Assembly: GCF_016786255.1 (NCBI RefSeq)
Contig: NZ_JADMKT010000078.1
Coordinates: 62,001-126,000, forward strand
Origin: Robertkochia sediminum
GTDB lineage: Bacteria > Bacteroidota > Bacteroidia > Flavobacteriales > Flavobacteriaceae
DNA: 64,000 nt
Reading direction: 5' to 3'
Shown: positions 1-8,342 of the stretch, one piece after another
Position numbering within the stretch: the first letter of the stretch is position 1
How the letters are laid out: each line of letters starts with the position of its first letter
Translations under genes and position numbers: made by a program
Notes under the pieces: generated by a model
Databases searched by the model: none
The model's input: only the letters and a program-made list of their open reading frames with translations
Told to the model about the DNA's origin: nothing

Positions 1-76
1 GCATCCGGAAGATTTTAAAGCCGCACCGGTGAAAAAGATCCCCGACGGTTCTCCGATCGGAAGTTATTGTGACTAA
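1..76 (+). CDS. C-terminal end of an unidentified protein (partial)
   Basis: Reading frame 2 is open from the left edge and ends at TAA 74-76. It gives 24 residues that finish in SPIGSYCD. The next gene begins 11 bases later on the same strand, so the two are probably co-transcribed. Too little remains to assign a family. An open frame this close to the next start is suggestive but not proof of a gene. Confidence 0.5.
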   Translation, partial: HPEDFKAAPVKKIPDGSPIGSYCD

Positions 77-87
77 AATAGAGAACA

Positions 88-1128
88 ATGGATATAAATT
101 TAATTAGCGATACGGTAACCAAACCGAGTGCAGGCATGCTCGATGCCATGATGAATGCCGAGGTAGGTGATGATGTGTTCAAGAATGACCCTACCATTAA
201 TGCCCTCGAAGAAAAGGTAGCTGCCTTATTTGGAAAGGAGGCTGCCCTGTTATTCCCGAGTGGTACCATGGCGAATCAAACCGCCATCAAGGTGCACACC
301 CAGCCGGGAGACCAGCTTATTGCCGATAAGTATGCCCATATATACAATTATGAAGGGGGAGGGGTGAGCTTTAACAGTGGCGTATCCTGTAAGCTTCTCG
401 ATGGCCACCGTGGCATGGTAACGGCTAGCCAGGTCGAAGCAGCGATCAATCCGCCCGACTTCTATCACAGTCCGCTAACCACCCTGGTGTCGCTGGAGAA
501 TACCACTAATAAAGGAGGTGGCGCCTGTTGGGACCTCGAGGAGATGAAGGCTATTCGCAAGGTTTGCGATGATCACGGATTAAAATACCACCTCGATGGT
601 GCCAGGCTATGGAATGCCATGGTGGCGAAACAACAAAGCCCAAAAGATTTTGGAGCCCTTTTCGATACCATCTCCGTTTGTTTTTCCAAGGGATTGGGAT
701 GCCCGGTGGGATCCATGCTGGTAGGGTCAAAGGCCGATATGGATAAGGCCCTGCGTATACGTAAGATCTTTGGAGGAGGCATGCGACAGGCCGGTTACCT
801 GGCAGCTGCAGCCATATACTCCATAGATCACCAATGGGAGCGACTGGCAGAAGACCATAGAAAGGCAAGGGAGATCGGTGATGTTTTGCAAACCCTGCCT
901 TTTATTAAAAGCATAGAGCCTTTGGAGACCAATATCCTGATCTTTAATCTCACCGACCGTGTCGATGAACAGGAATTCTTAAAGCTGCTCAATGATCATG
1001 GAGTACGTATTATTACGATGGGGCAGGGAAAACTGCGTATTGTGACCCATATGGACTACACAGACGAACAGCACGAATATTTTATAGATCTTATCAAAAG
1101 ATTACCTGTAAAAAAAGCGACCGTTTAA
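88..1128 (+). CDS. ltaE: Low-specificity L-threonine aldolase
   Basis: This 346-residue protein belongs to the fold-type I PLP enzymes that split L-threonine or allo-threonine into glycine and acetaldehyde in the cytosol. The opening ISDTVTKPSAGM and the GDDVFKNDPT segment are family signatures. HLDGARLWNA (about 168-177) carries the PLP-nitrogen-binding Asp170, and SKGLGCPVGS carries the probable Schiff-base Lys201. Length is normal for the family. The ATG start is 11 bases after the preceding stop, and a strong hairpin terminator overlaps the stop codon. Closely related beta-eliminating lyases are a less likely alternative. Confidence 0.93.
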   Translation: MDINLISDTVTKPSAGMLDAMMNAEVGDDVFKNDPTINALEEKVAALFGKEAALLFPSGTMANQTAIKVHTQPGDQLIADKYAHIYNYEGGGVSFNSGVSCKLLDGHRGMVTASQVEAAINPPDFYHSPLTTLVSLENTTNKGGGACWDLEEMKAIRKVCDDHGLKYHLDGARLWNAMVAKQQSPKDFGALFDTISVCFSKGLGCPVGSMLVGSKADMDKALRIRKIFGGGMRQAGYLAAAAIYSIDHQWERLAEDHRKAREIGDVLQTLPFIKSIEPLETNILIFNLTDRVDEQEFLKLLNDHGVRIITMGQGKLRIVTHMDYTDEQHEYFIDLIKRLPVKKATV

Positions 1129-1142
1129 GGTCGCTTTTTTTT
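1111..1142 (+). terminator. Rho-independent terminator of ltaE
   Basis: GCGACC (1117-1122) pairs with GGTCGC (1129-1134), flanked by an A-run and an eight-T run. The ltaE stop codon TAA lies in the loop. It could also act on the minus strand. Confidence 0.9.
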
Positions 1143-1164
1143 GCAGTGTTTTGCTTTGTGCTGT

Positions 1165-1497
1165 TTACTCACCGGATAATTCCTTCACTGAAGCATCGGG
1201 AGCATTCTTTTTAACCGATTCGATCCCGTTTTCCATTCCTGATTCGGAAGCATACATTTGCGAACTACCGATGATCTGTCCGTTCGCAGCTTTCAGGTTG
1301 AAGTGGAATTTTCCGTTCGCGGCAGTTTTTCTTTCGAACTTACTGTCGTCGGCAGCATTGGTCATAACCGATTTTACGCCATTTTCTGCCCCTGCAAGGC
1401 TTTCATACCCCTGGCTGGAAAGAATAACTTGTCCGTTTCCGGCCTTGAGGTTAAAGTAGTACTTGTTGTTTTTTTCGCTTTGAAATATCTCAAACAT
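1165..1497 (-). CDS. YegP-type DUF1508 protein, two tandem domains
   Basis: This 110-residue protein holds two copies of the DUF1508 module. FEIFQSEKNNKYYFNLKAGNG opens the first (from residue 2) and KFHFNLKAANGQIIGSS the second (from about 63). Each copy ends in a GxENGhxSV helix. The fold is a small alpha-beta unit and the biochemical role in the family is unknown. It has no signal peptide, so it is probably cytosolic. The frame begins at ATG 1497. It converges on the ltaE terminator and is separated from YbaB by 118 bases. Confidence 0.88.
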   Translation of the reverse strand: MFEIFQSEKNNKYYFNLKAGNGQVILSSQGYESLAGAENGVKSVMTNAADDSKFERKTAANGKFHFNLKAANGQIIGSSQMYASESGMENGIESVKKNAPDASVKELSGE

Positions 1498-1615
1498 ACG
1501 AACGCAATTTTTGTGATTAATGTATTGATTATCACTAAAATACGATCTTTCTTAGAGATTATGTGGCTTTCTTCCTTTTATGTAAGAAAAAAACGTTTAA
1601 CAACGGACTATTTCG

Positions 1616-1939
1616 TTATTTGAACATATCCATTCCGGGAATATCGGGCATACCTTCCTTGGCTACGGCTCCTAATTCGGCTTCATTTACCTTGGTCGCC
1701 TTTTCTATGAGTTTGTTCATATGCAGCACCAGGTAGTCTTCCAGTTGTTCCTTATCTTCCAACAGGGCATCATCGATCTTGATCTCCTTGAGTTCCCTGT
1801 TGGCGGTCATGGTTAATTGGAGCAGTTGGTCATTGCTCTCTTCAGATACCATTACAGTATCCAGTCTTTTCTTAGTCTCTTCTATTTTTTTCTGGGTTTC
1901 CTTGATCTTTCCCATCATACCCATCAGATCTCCAAACAT
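1616..1939 (-). CDS. YbaB/EbfC-family nucleoid-associated protein
   Basis: The 107-residue product starts [19 protein letters not shown] and has the long N-terminal helix, beta-sheet core ([28 protein letters not shown]) and C-terminal helix of the YbaB/EbfC family. Relatives form dimers that bind DNA and act as nucleoid proteins. The C-terminus is Gly/Met/Pro-rich ([12 protein letters not shown]), as is common here. The gene is divergent from oligopeptidase B across 131 bases. In many bacteria ybaB sits beside dnaX and recR; neither is present here. Confidence 0.88.
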   Translation of the reverse strand: MFGDLMGMMGKIKETQKKIEETKKRLDTVMVSEESNDQLLQLTMTANRELKEIKIDDALLEDKEQLEDYLVLHMNKLIEKATKVNEAELGAVAKEGMPDIPGMDMFK

Positions 1940-2035
1940 GTTATTTTTTCTTTAGGTTCGCAGGGGCAAAATTAATAATTTCATAAGCGATATCTTAAAT
2001 CTTTCCCGAACAAAGTGTATTCCTTAGCGAAGTAT

Positions 2036-2043
2036 TATTTTTG
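2036..2043 (+). promoter_or_regulatory. Bacteroidetes -7 box TATTTTTG before oligopeptidase B
   Basis: Perfect match to the Bacteroidota TAnnTTTG element, 27 bases before the ATG at 2071. No clear TTG -33 partner at the usual spacing. Confidence 0.5.
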
Positions 2044-2070
2044 TGCGGATATTAAAGTGAGAACTCCTAT

Positions 2071-4128
2071 ATGAAGGTAGCAGATGCCCCGTTGGCCACT
2101 AAAAGACCTGTAGAACTTAAGAAACACGGTGATGTGCGCATCGATGAGTATTACTGGCTCAACGAACGCGAAGATAAAGAGGTGCTGGCATACCTCGAAC
2201 AGGAAAATGCCTATTATGAGGCCGCTACGGCCCATACCTCAGACCTGAAAGAGAAGTTGTTCAATGAGATGCGCTCCCGCATCAAGGAAGACGATGAGTC
2301 TGTTCCCTATTTATATCACGGCTATTGGTATATCACCCGATTCAGGGAAGGTGGTGATTATCCGCTATATTACCGGAAAGCCGATAGGGAAGGCGCTGAA
2401 GAAGAGCTGCTCTTTGATTGCAACGCCATGGCAGAAGGGCACCAATACTTTAATCTGAGGGGGATCAACATAAGTCCCGACAACCAGTGGGTGGCCTATG
2501 GTGTCGATACGGTAGGCCGACGCATTTACACCATCTACATCAAGAATCTGGTAACCGGGGAATTCTACAAGCACGAGATCACCAACACCACCGGAAGCAG
2601 TGTATGGGGTAATGACAATACTACGCTGTTCTACACGCGCAAGGACGAAGTTACGCTGAGGTCTGATAAGATCTACAGGCACGTTTCGGGGACTGAACCG
2701 ACTACAGACGCCCTGGTATATCACGAAGAAGATGAGGCGTTTTCGGCCTTTGTCTATAAGTCGAAATCATCCCAATACATCATTTTTGGCTCAGAGAGTA
2801 CGCTAACCTCCGAATACAGTATTTTATCGGCCGATAAGCCGGGAGGAACACCAGTGGTCTTTCAACCGCGCATACGCGGACTCGAATACGATATTTCTCA
2901 TTTTGAGGATCACTTCTATATTTTGACCAATGCCGATGGGGCAACAAACTTCAAGTTGATGAAAACCCCGGTTGGGAGTACCGCAAAGGATTCCTGGCAA
3001 GAGGTGATCGGTCACCGCGACGAAGTATTGCTTGAAGATGTCGATATCTTTAAAAAATACCTGGTGCTAAGTGAGCGTAAGGAGGGACTCAACCTGATCC
3101 GGATCATCAGGTGGGAAGATGGTCATGAATACTATATTCCCTTTGATAATGAGACCTATACCGCCTTTGCATCTACCAACCTCGATTTTGATACGGAAAC
3201 GTTGCGGTATGTTTACAATTCGCTAACCACACCTGCAAGTACCATAGACTTTAATATGGATACCCGCGAAAAGAAGGTGTTGAAAGAACAGGAAGTTCTG
3301 GGAGGTGAATTTAATAAGGATAATTACGCTTCTGAGCGTATTTGGGTTACCGCAGACGACGGCCAAAAGGTTCCGGTCTCAATGGTTTACCGCAAGGGGA
3401 TGGTTCGCAACGGACAGAATCCTCTGTTACTCTACGGATACGGGTCGTATGGCGCTATTATTGACCCTTACTTTTCAAGTGTTCGCCTGAGTTTATTGGA
3501 TCGCGGATTCATCTATGCGATCGCACACATTCGCGGAGGGGAATACCTTGGACGCAACTGGTATGAGCAGGGGAAATTACTTCACAAGAAAAATACCTTC
3601 ACCGACTTTGTGGCCTGTTCTAAAGCGCTGATCGCCGAAAATTACACGTCTCCCGATCATTTATATGCTATGGGAGGATCTGCCGGTGGCCTCCTAATGG
3701 GGGCGGTGATCAATATAGCCCCGCAATTGTACAAGGGGGTAGTGGCGCAGGTACCGTTTGTAGATGTGGTAACCACTATGCTCGACACCAGTATTCCTTT
3801 GACCACAGGAGAATTTGACGAATGGGGAAATCCCGAGGATCCCGAATATTACGAGTATATCAAATCGTACTCCCCATATGATAATGTAGAAGAAAAGGCG
3901 TATCCGAATCTGTTGGTAACAACCGGGTTGCACGATTCCCAGGTGCAGTACTGGGAGCCTGCTAAATGGGTGGCCAGGCTTCGTGAGCGCAAGACCGATG
4001 ATAATATCCTGCTGTTTCATACCAATATGGACGCCGGACACGGAGGAGCTTCAGGGCGCTTTGAGGCCCTTAGGGAAGAAGCTATGGAATATGCTTTTCT
4101 CCTTGATTTAGAATGTATAAGAGACTAA
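2071..4128 (+). CDS. ptrB: Oligopeptidase B (S9A prolyl-oligopeptidase family)
   Basis: This 685-residue serine peptidase cleaves short peptides after Arg or Lys. The N-terminal two thirds is the beta-propeller gate. The C-terminal alpha/beta hydrolase domain carries the nucleophile Ser537 in GGSAGG, Asp622 in GLHDSQVQ and His657 in DAGHGG. The opening RPVELKKHGDVRIDEYYWLNE is typical of the family. There is no signal peptide, so it should be cytosolic. ATG 2071 is 27 bases after a -7 box. Prolyl endopeptidase of the same clan is the alternative, but length and start region favour oligopeptidase B. Confidence 0.93.
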   Translation: MKVADAPLATKRPVELKKHGDVRIDEYYWLNEREDKEVLAYLEQENAYYEAATAHTSDLKEKLFNEMRSRIKEDDESVPYLYHGYWYITRFREGGDYPLYYRKADREGAEEELLFDCNAMAEGHQYFNLRGINISPDNQWVAYGVDTVGRRIYTIYIKNLVTGEFYKHEITNTTGSSVWGNDNTTLFYTRKDEVTLRSDKIYRHVSGTEPTTDALVYHEEDEAFSAFVYKSKSSQYIIFGSESTLTSEYSILSADKPGGTPVVFQPRIRGLEYDISHFEDHFYILTNADGATNFKLMKTPVGSTAKDSWQEVIGHRDEVLLEDVDIFKKYLVLSERKEGLNLIRIIRWEDGHEYYIPFDNETYTAFASTNLDFDTETLRYVYNSLTTPASTIDFNMDTREKKVLKEQEVLGGEFNKDNYASERIWVTADDGQKVPVSMVYRKGMVRNGQNPLLLYGYGSYGAIIDPYFSSVRLSLLDRGFIYAIAHIRGGEYLGRNWYEQGKLLHKKNTFTDFVACSKALIAENYTSPDHLYAMGGSAGGLLMGAVINIAPQLYKGVVAQVPFVDVVTTMLDTSIPLTTGEFDEWGNPEDPEYYEYIKSYSPYDNVEEKAYPNLLVTTGLHDSQVQYWEPAKWVARLRERKTDDNILLFHTNMDAGHGGASGRFEALREEAMEYAFLLDLECIRD

Positions 4129-4142
4129 TTGAAAAAAAATTA

Positions 4143-4150
4143 TAAATTTG
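4143..4150 (+). promoter_or_regulatory. -7 box TAAATTTG before the CBS-like gene
   Basis: Perfect TAnnTTTG element 15 bases after the ptrB stop and 46 bases before the ATG at 4197. It suggests that the lipid-type gene has its own promoter. Confidence 0.45.
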
Positions 4151-4196
4151 CAGGTGCATAAGGCCCTTCAAATTCTTTGGACCTAACTATAATAAT

Positions 4197-5237
4197 ATGG
4201 AACAAAAGATCACAGCTTTCAACAATGTGCTTGAGTTGGTTGGGAATACTCCGCTTATCAAGCTGAACAAAATAACAAGTAACTTTCCCGGTAATTTTTA
4301 CGCTAAAGTAGAAGGTTTCAATCCAGGTCACTCTTCTAAAGACCGTATTGCCCTTCACATTATCGAAGAGGCCGAAAGAAAAGGTATTCTTACCCCGGGA
4401 GATACGATCATCGAAACTACTTCAGGAAATACGGGATTTAGTATCGCTATGGTAAGTATTATCAAGGGATATGAGTGTATTCTTGCTGTGAGTTCGAAAT
4501 CGTCTGCAGATAAGATCGATATGCTTCGCGCCATGGGTGCCAAAGTATATGTTTGTCCTGCAAATGTAAAGGCCGACGATCCGAGATCTTACTACCAGGT
4601 TGCTAAGCGCTTGCACGAAGAGATCAAAGGTTCGGTTTATATTAACCAGTATTTTAACGAACTCAATATGGATGCTCACTACAAGAGCACCGGTCCGGAG
4701 ATCTGGGAGCAAACAGGAGGGACCATTACCCACCTGGTAGCTTGTAGTGGTACCGGAGGGACCATCTCAGGAACCGCAAGATTCCTGAAAGAGCAGAACA
4801 AAGACGTTAAGGTGATCGGGGTTGATGCCTATGGTTCTGTATTGAAAAAATATCACGAAACCAGAGAGTTCGATCCTAAAGAGATCTATCCGTACCGCAT
4901 TGAGGGTCTCGGTAAGAACCTGATCCCTACAGCAACCGATTTTGATGCTATCGATAGCTTTGTAAAGGTTACCGATGAAGAGGCGGCACATACCGCTCGT
5001 GAGATCTCAAAAACAGAAGGATGCTTTGTAGGATATACCAGTGGTGCTGCCATGCAGGCAGTGAAGCAACTGGCTGCGGATGGGGAGTTCGATGAGAACA
5101 GTATCGTTGTGCTTATCTTCCCTGACCACGGTTCGCGCTATATGAGTAAGGTATACAGCGACGACTGGATGAACGAGCAGGGATTCTTTGACACCGTTAA
5201 TTCAGAATTAGAACAGGATATCCAGTACGTGCAATAA
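4197..5237 (+). CDS. Cystathionine-beta-synthase/cysteine-synthase-like PLP enzyme; candidate cysteate synthase (CapA-like)
   Basis: This 346-residue fold-type II PLP enzyme has [11 protein letters not shown] near the start, the PLP lysine Lys48 in [16 protein letters not shown] (74-80) and the phosphate-binding loop GTGGTISG. It lacks the C-terminal CBS-pair domain of the eukaryotic enzymes. On sequence alone it is a cysteine synthase or cystathionine beta-synthase relative. CapA, which makes cysteate from O-phosphoserine and sulfite in Bacteroidetes, was described as closely related to cystathionine beta-synthase. A short-chain dehydrogenase and an alpha-oxoamine synthase follow, so I infer cysteate synthase for sulfonolipid synthesis. 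Ordinary cysteine synthesis remains possible. A strong terminator follows the stop. Confidence 0.72.
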   Translation: MEQKITAFNNVLELVGNTPLIKLNKITSNFPGNFYAKVEGFNPGHSSKDRIALHIIEEAERKGILTPGDTIIETTSGNTGFSIAMVSIIKGYECILAVSSKSSADKIDMLRAMGAKVYVCPANVKADDPRSYYQVAKRLHEEIKGSVYINQYFNELNMDAHYKSTGPEIWEQTGGTITHLVACSGTGGTISGTARFLKEQNKDVKVIGVDAYGSVLKKYHETREFDPKEIYPYRIEGLGKNLIPTATDFDAIDSFVKVTDEEAAHTAREISKTEGCFVGYTSGAAMQAVKQLAADGEFDENSIVVLIFPDHGSRYMSKVYSDDWMNEQGFFDTVNSELEQDIQYVQ

Positions 5238-5259
5238 GCAGGTACCGTACCCAACATAT

Positions 5260-5297
5260 AAAAGCGCGGAGTTTCACTGAAATTCTGCGCTTTTTTT
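5260..5297 (+). terminator. Rho-independent terminator of the CBS-like gene
   Basis: AAAGCGC (from 5261) pairs with GCGCTTT (from 5287), with a near-paired inner stem and a seven-T tail. It ends the first gene of the cluster, so the dehydrogenase is expressed separately. Confidence 0.85.
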
Positions 5298-5339
5298 ATG
5301 TCCGCACTTTCGTTCTTTACTATGCGTATAAACAGTATG

Positions 5340-5365
5340 CCGGGATTTGCGATCCCGGACTTTTT
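5340..5365. terminator. Second hairpin, possible terminator
   Basis: CCGGGAT (5340-5346) and ATCCCGG (5352-5358) form a perfect 7-bp stem with a 5-base loop, followed by AC and five T. It could be a backup terminator or a REP-like palindrome. Confidence 0.5.
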
Positions 5366-5449
5366 CAACAATGATTGTTAAAAAGAACTTGGTTTAAACC
5401 TTGCTGAGGACCCAAATTCACTCCCTTTTTTTGTAATTTGACCTCATCG

Positions 5450-5464
5450 GGGATGCGAGATCCC
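5450..5464. repeat. Small GGGAT/ATCCC hairpin resembling the 5340 hairpin
   Basis: GGGAT, a 5-base loop GCGAG, then ATCCC. The arms and the GCGA-type loop resemble the hairpin about 110 bases upstream. Confidence 0.35.
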
Positions 5465-5610
5465 ACAAGGCTTCGAAAGCATTTTGGTGTAAACGATGTT
5501 GACCGTAGTTTTAAAGTGGATCGAATCATCTGTGTGATGACAGCCCCGGAAGGTTCAGGTTTTTAGGTGATCGAAGTATTGATGCCTTTAATGATGAGAG
5601 ATGATGTTGT

Positions 5611-5639
5611 TTGGATAAAGGGGTAGTACTTTATACTTG
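5611..5639 (+). promoter_or_regulatory. Possible promoter for the short-chain dehydrogenase
   Basis: TTG (5611-5613), 18 bases, then TATACTTG (5632-5639), one mismatch from TAnnTTTG. The ATG is at 5677. Confidence 0.3.
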
Positions 5640-5676
5640 CTTAAAACTTATTGAAATAACGCTGAAAATTGTCTTG

Positions 5677-6528
5677 ATGAAGAATATTTTGATCACCGGA
5701 GTATCTACCGGAATTGGCCATGTTACTGCATTCTATTTCCTCGAAAGAGGGTACCGTGTTTTTGGTAGTGTGCGAAAGGAAGCAGACCTCAAGCCGCTTC
5801 AGGAAAAGTACCCGGAGACCTTTATAGGTTTGGTGTTCGACACTACAGACCAGGAAGGAATCGATAAGTCGTTTGAAGAAGTTAAAGCTACTTTGGCGGG
5901 TGAATCCCTCGATGTGCTGGTGAATAATGCCGGGATCTCTGTGAACGGTCCCATGGCGTATGTAACCATCGAAGAGTTCAGGCACCAGCTCGAGGTTAAT
6001 GTGCTGGGCGTGCTGCGTGTTACGCAAAAGTTCCTACCCCTGTTAGGTTTCGATAATGACCTGCCTAAAGGGCATATTATCAATATCAGTTCCGGGTCAG
6101 GAAAAGTAACGCGTCCGTTCATGGGGCCGTATTCGGCCTCGAAATTCGCTTTGGAATCCATGTCTGATGCCATGCGAAGAGAATTGCTCGACATGGGGAT
6201 CAGGGTAACGGTAGTGGAGCCCGGACCTATAAAGACCGAGATCTGGGAAAAGGCCAGAAGTGGAGGGAACGAATCGAAGTATTTCGATACCGTCTACGGT
6301 AAGATCTATCGCAATATGGGGCGTATGGTCGATAATATGGAAGGTATCGCCCTGGATACCGAAAAGGTCTCTGAGGTGATCTATGACATCGCAGAAGGTC
6401 GAAAGAAAAAGACGCGTTACCTGGTAGCTCCAAAGAAATGGCTCTTCCTTTTGGCCATGTATGTACTGCCCGACAGGACGCTTGATAAGATGTTTCAAAA
6501 GCAGTTTCAAAAGCTGTTTCAAGATTGA
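5677..6528 (+). CDS. Short-chain dehydrogenase/reductase; candidate 3-keto sphingoid/capnine reductase (CapC-like)
   Basis: This 283-residue classical SDR has the cofactor motif TGVSTGIG (7-14), NNAG (83-86), the serine region NISSGSG and the catalytic pair Tyr152-Lys156 in YSASK. I start it at ATG 5677 (MKNILITG), because the 22 codons upstream look non-coding. It lies 78 bases before the alpha-oxoamine synthase on the same strand. That enzyme's product is a 3-keto long-chain base that needs reduction, so a dehydrocapnine or 3-ketosphinganine reductase role is a reasonable inference. The SDR superfamily is broad and the sequence alone cannot fix the substrate. Confidence 0.75.
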   Translation: MKNILITGVSTGIGHVTAFYFLERGYRVFGSVRKEADLKPLQEKYPETFIGLVFDTTDQEGIDKSFEEVKATLAGESLDVLVNNAGISVNGPMAYVTIEEFRHQLEVNVLGVLRVTQKFLPLLGFDNDLPKGHIINISSGSGKVTRPFMGPYSASKFALESMSDAMRRELLDMGIRVTVVEPGPIKTEIWEKARSGGNESKYFDTVYGKIYRNMGRMVDNMEGIALDTEKVSEVIYDIAEGRKKKTRYLVAPKKWLFLLAMYVLPDRTLDKMFQKQFQKLFQD

Positions 6529-6560
6529 GAAATAAGTTATGATAAGAAGGCAGAATTATT

Positions 6561-6568
6561 TACTTTTG
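6561..6568 (+). promoter_or_regulatory. -7 box TACTTTTG before the alpha-oxoamine synthase
   Basis: Perfect TAnnTTTG element 38 bases before the ATG at 6607. The gene may be driven from here as well as from the dehydrogenase promoter. Confidence 0.45.
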
Positions 6569-6606
6569 CCACCGTTTGAACGACAATTTTAAAACACTCC
6601 ATATAC

Positions 6607-7866
6607 ATGAGAGATTTATTTGACCGGATTAAAGAGAACAAAGGCCCTCTTGGAAAATGGGCTTCCCAAGCTGAAGGATATTTCGTGTTTCCTAAATTGG
6701 AAGGACACATTTCCAACAGGATGAAGTTTAATGGAAAGGATGTTATTACATGGAGTATTAATGATTACCTGGGGCTTGCAAATCACCCCGAGGTGATCAA
6801 GGCCGATGCCGATGCTGCTGCAGAACACGGTGCTGCTTACCCAATGGGAGCGCGTATGATGAGCGGACATACCGATCTTCACGAACAACTACAAAACGAG
6901 CTGGCTGCTTTCGTAAAGAAAGAGGCGGCTTACCTGCTTAACTTCGGATACCAGGGAATTATGTCGGCTATCGACGCACTGGTAACCAAAGATGATATCA
7001 TTGTATACGACGTAGATTCACACGCGTGTATCATTGACGGGGTACGTCTTCATATGGGGAAACGTTTTACCTATCAGCACAACGATATGGAAAGCCTTGA
7101 AAAGAACCTGGAGCGCGCTACCAAAATGGCAGAGCAAACAGGCGGAGGTATCCTCGTGATCTCTGAAGGTGTATTCGGAATGCGTGGAGAACAAGGTCGT
7201 CTTAAAGAGATCGCTGCCCTTAAAAAGAAATTTAACTTCAGACTTCTCGTTGATGATGCTCACGGATTTGGTACGCTTGGTGCTACCGGGGCAGGAGCAG
7301 GAGAGGAGCAAGGGGTTCAGGACGATATCGATGTGTACTTCGCTACCTTTGCTAAATCTATGGCAGGTATCGGGGCCTTCTTAGCTGCAGATCAGGAGAT
7401 CATCGATTATCTGAAATATAACCTGCGTTCACAAATGTTCGCCAAGTCGCTGCCTATGATCTTTGTAAAAGGTGCATTAAAGCGTCTGGAAATGTTAAGG
7501 ACCATGCCTGAGCTTAAGAACAAGCTTTGGGAGAATGTTAATGCGCTTCAGAGCGGACTTAAAGAGCGTGGTTTTGATATCGGGAATACACAGAGTTGTG
7601 TTACCCCGGTATATCTTAACGGAAGTATTCCTGAGGCAATGGCCCTGGTAAAAGATCTTCGTGAGAACTACGGGATCTTCTGTTCTATCGTAGTGTATCC
7701 GGTAATTCCTAAAGGTCTTATCCTTCTAAGAATGATCCCAACCGCTACGCATACCATGCAGGATATTGAAGAAACACTTGAGGCATTCTCAGCGATCAGA
7801 AGTCGTCTGGAGAATGGTACCTATAAGCGTCTGTCGCAGGCTGTTGCCATGGCGATGGGTGAATAA
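6607..7866 (+). CDS. Alpha-oxoamine synthase: cysteate or serine C-fatty-acyltransferase (CapB/SPT family)
   Basis: This 419-residue fold-type I PLP enzyme condenses an amino acid with a fatty acyl-CoA and releases CO2. It has the conserved SINDYLGLANHP opening, His139 in VDSHACIIDG that stacks on PLP, DDAHGFG (216-222) and the PLP lysine Lys250 in TFAKSMAG. It closely resembles flavobacterial proteins called serine palmitoyltransferase or cysteate fatty acyltransferase, and differs from KBL and BioF in the AAYPMGARMMSGHT region. The CBS-like and SDR neighbours favour cysteate, giving the capnine backbone; serine use cannot be excluded. A strong GC-rich terminator follows. Confidence 0.85.
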   Translation: MRDLFDRIKENKGPLGKWASQAEGYFVFPKLEGHISNRMKFNGKDVITWSINDYLGLANHPEVIKADADAAAEHGAAYPMGARMMSGHTDLHEQLQNELAAFVKKEAAYLLNFGYQGIMSAIDALVTKDDIIVYDVDSHACIIDGVRLHMGKRFTYQHNDMESLEKNLERATKMAEQTGGGILVISEGVFGMRGEQGRLKEIAALKKKFNFRLLVDDAHGFGTLGATGAGAGEEQGVQDDIDVYFATFAKSMAGIGAFLAADQEIIDYLKYNLRSQMFAKSLPMIFVKGALKRLEMLRTMPELKNKLWENVNALQSGLKERGFDIGNTQSCVTPVYLNGSIPEAMALVKDLRENYGIFCSIVVYPVIPKGLILLRMIPTATHTMQDIEETLEAFSAIRSRLENGTYKRLSQAVAMAMGE

Positions 7867-7900
7867 AGGCTTGCCTTACATAATAGAAGTTGCAATAAGA

Positions 7901-7928
7901 GCCGCCGGGGAAACCCGGCGGTTTTTTT
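7901..7928 (+). terminator. Terminator of the alpha-oxoamine synthase gene
   Basis: CCGCCGGG (7902-7909) pairs with CCCGGCGG (7914-7921) around a GAAA loop, followed by seven T. Confidence 0.92.
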
Positions 7929-7973
7929 GTTCATAGGTAAGGAACTGGCTCCTTCCGCTTTTCGATCAGGTTC

Positions 7974-8012
7974 AAAAAAAAGTTCCGGATGGGGACCGGA
8001 ACTGATTTTTTT
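7974..8012. terminator. Bidirectional terminator
   Basis: AGTTCCGG (7981-7988) pairs with CCGGAACT (7996-8003). There is an A-run on the left and a T-run on the right, so it can work on both strands and may also stop the GNAT transcript. Confidence 0.75.
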
Positions 8013-8342
8013 CAACATGCGTAATAGCACTGGTTAAGTAGGGTATGATTTGAGTAAATCTTCACTGATCACATTGTTGGGGCGCTGTACCAGTGAGTAA
8101 TAACAACAATTTTAACAACACTGCTAATATAAGGCTGGTTTACAGTGTTTTAAAACTATTGTTGCAACTGCCCTTTATTTTGTGGTTTAATAGCCGTGAT
8201 ATGTTGTGAGGTGAATCCTACGTACCGATCTCTTCAGCTATTTTCCTATGATCTTGCAAACCAACAAATTGGATTACTGTTTGAGCTTCTTGATAGACTC
8301 TTATTGCAGTAGTATTTCCCAATTGCGCCTGTATTGTTTGGT

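Larger units (their letters stand above)
5238..5676. other. Intergenic region with two terminators and a short repeat pair
   Basis: No convincing gene lies in this 439-base gap. It holds the terminator of the CBS-like gene, a second hairpin at 5340-5358, a related smaller hairpin at 5450-5464 and a weak promoter at 5611-5639. Open frames here have no recognisable family content. Confidence 0.6.
7867..8342. other. Convergent intergenic region with two terminators
   Basis: This gap of 476 bases separates the oxoamine synthase from the GNAT gene. It holds terminators at 7901-7928 and 7974-8012. The remaining 330 bases contain no credible gene. The 11-mer GGTTTACAGTG occurs near 8131 and again at the GNAT 3-prime end near 8339. 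Confidence 0.6.

Noticed and set aside
5611-5676. 22-codon N-terminal extension of the short-chain dehydrogenase
   Set aside because: It would begin at TTG inside a likely promoter and lacks SDR-like content; MKNILITG at 5677 is the normal family start.
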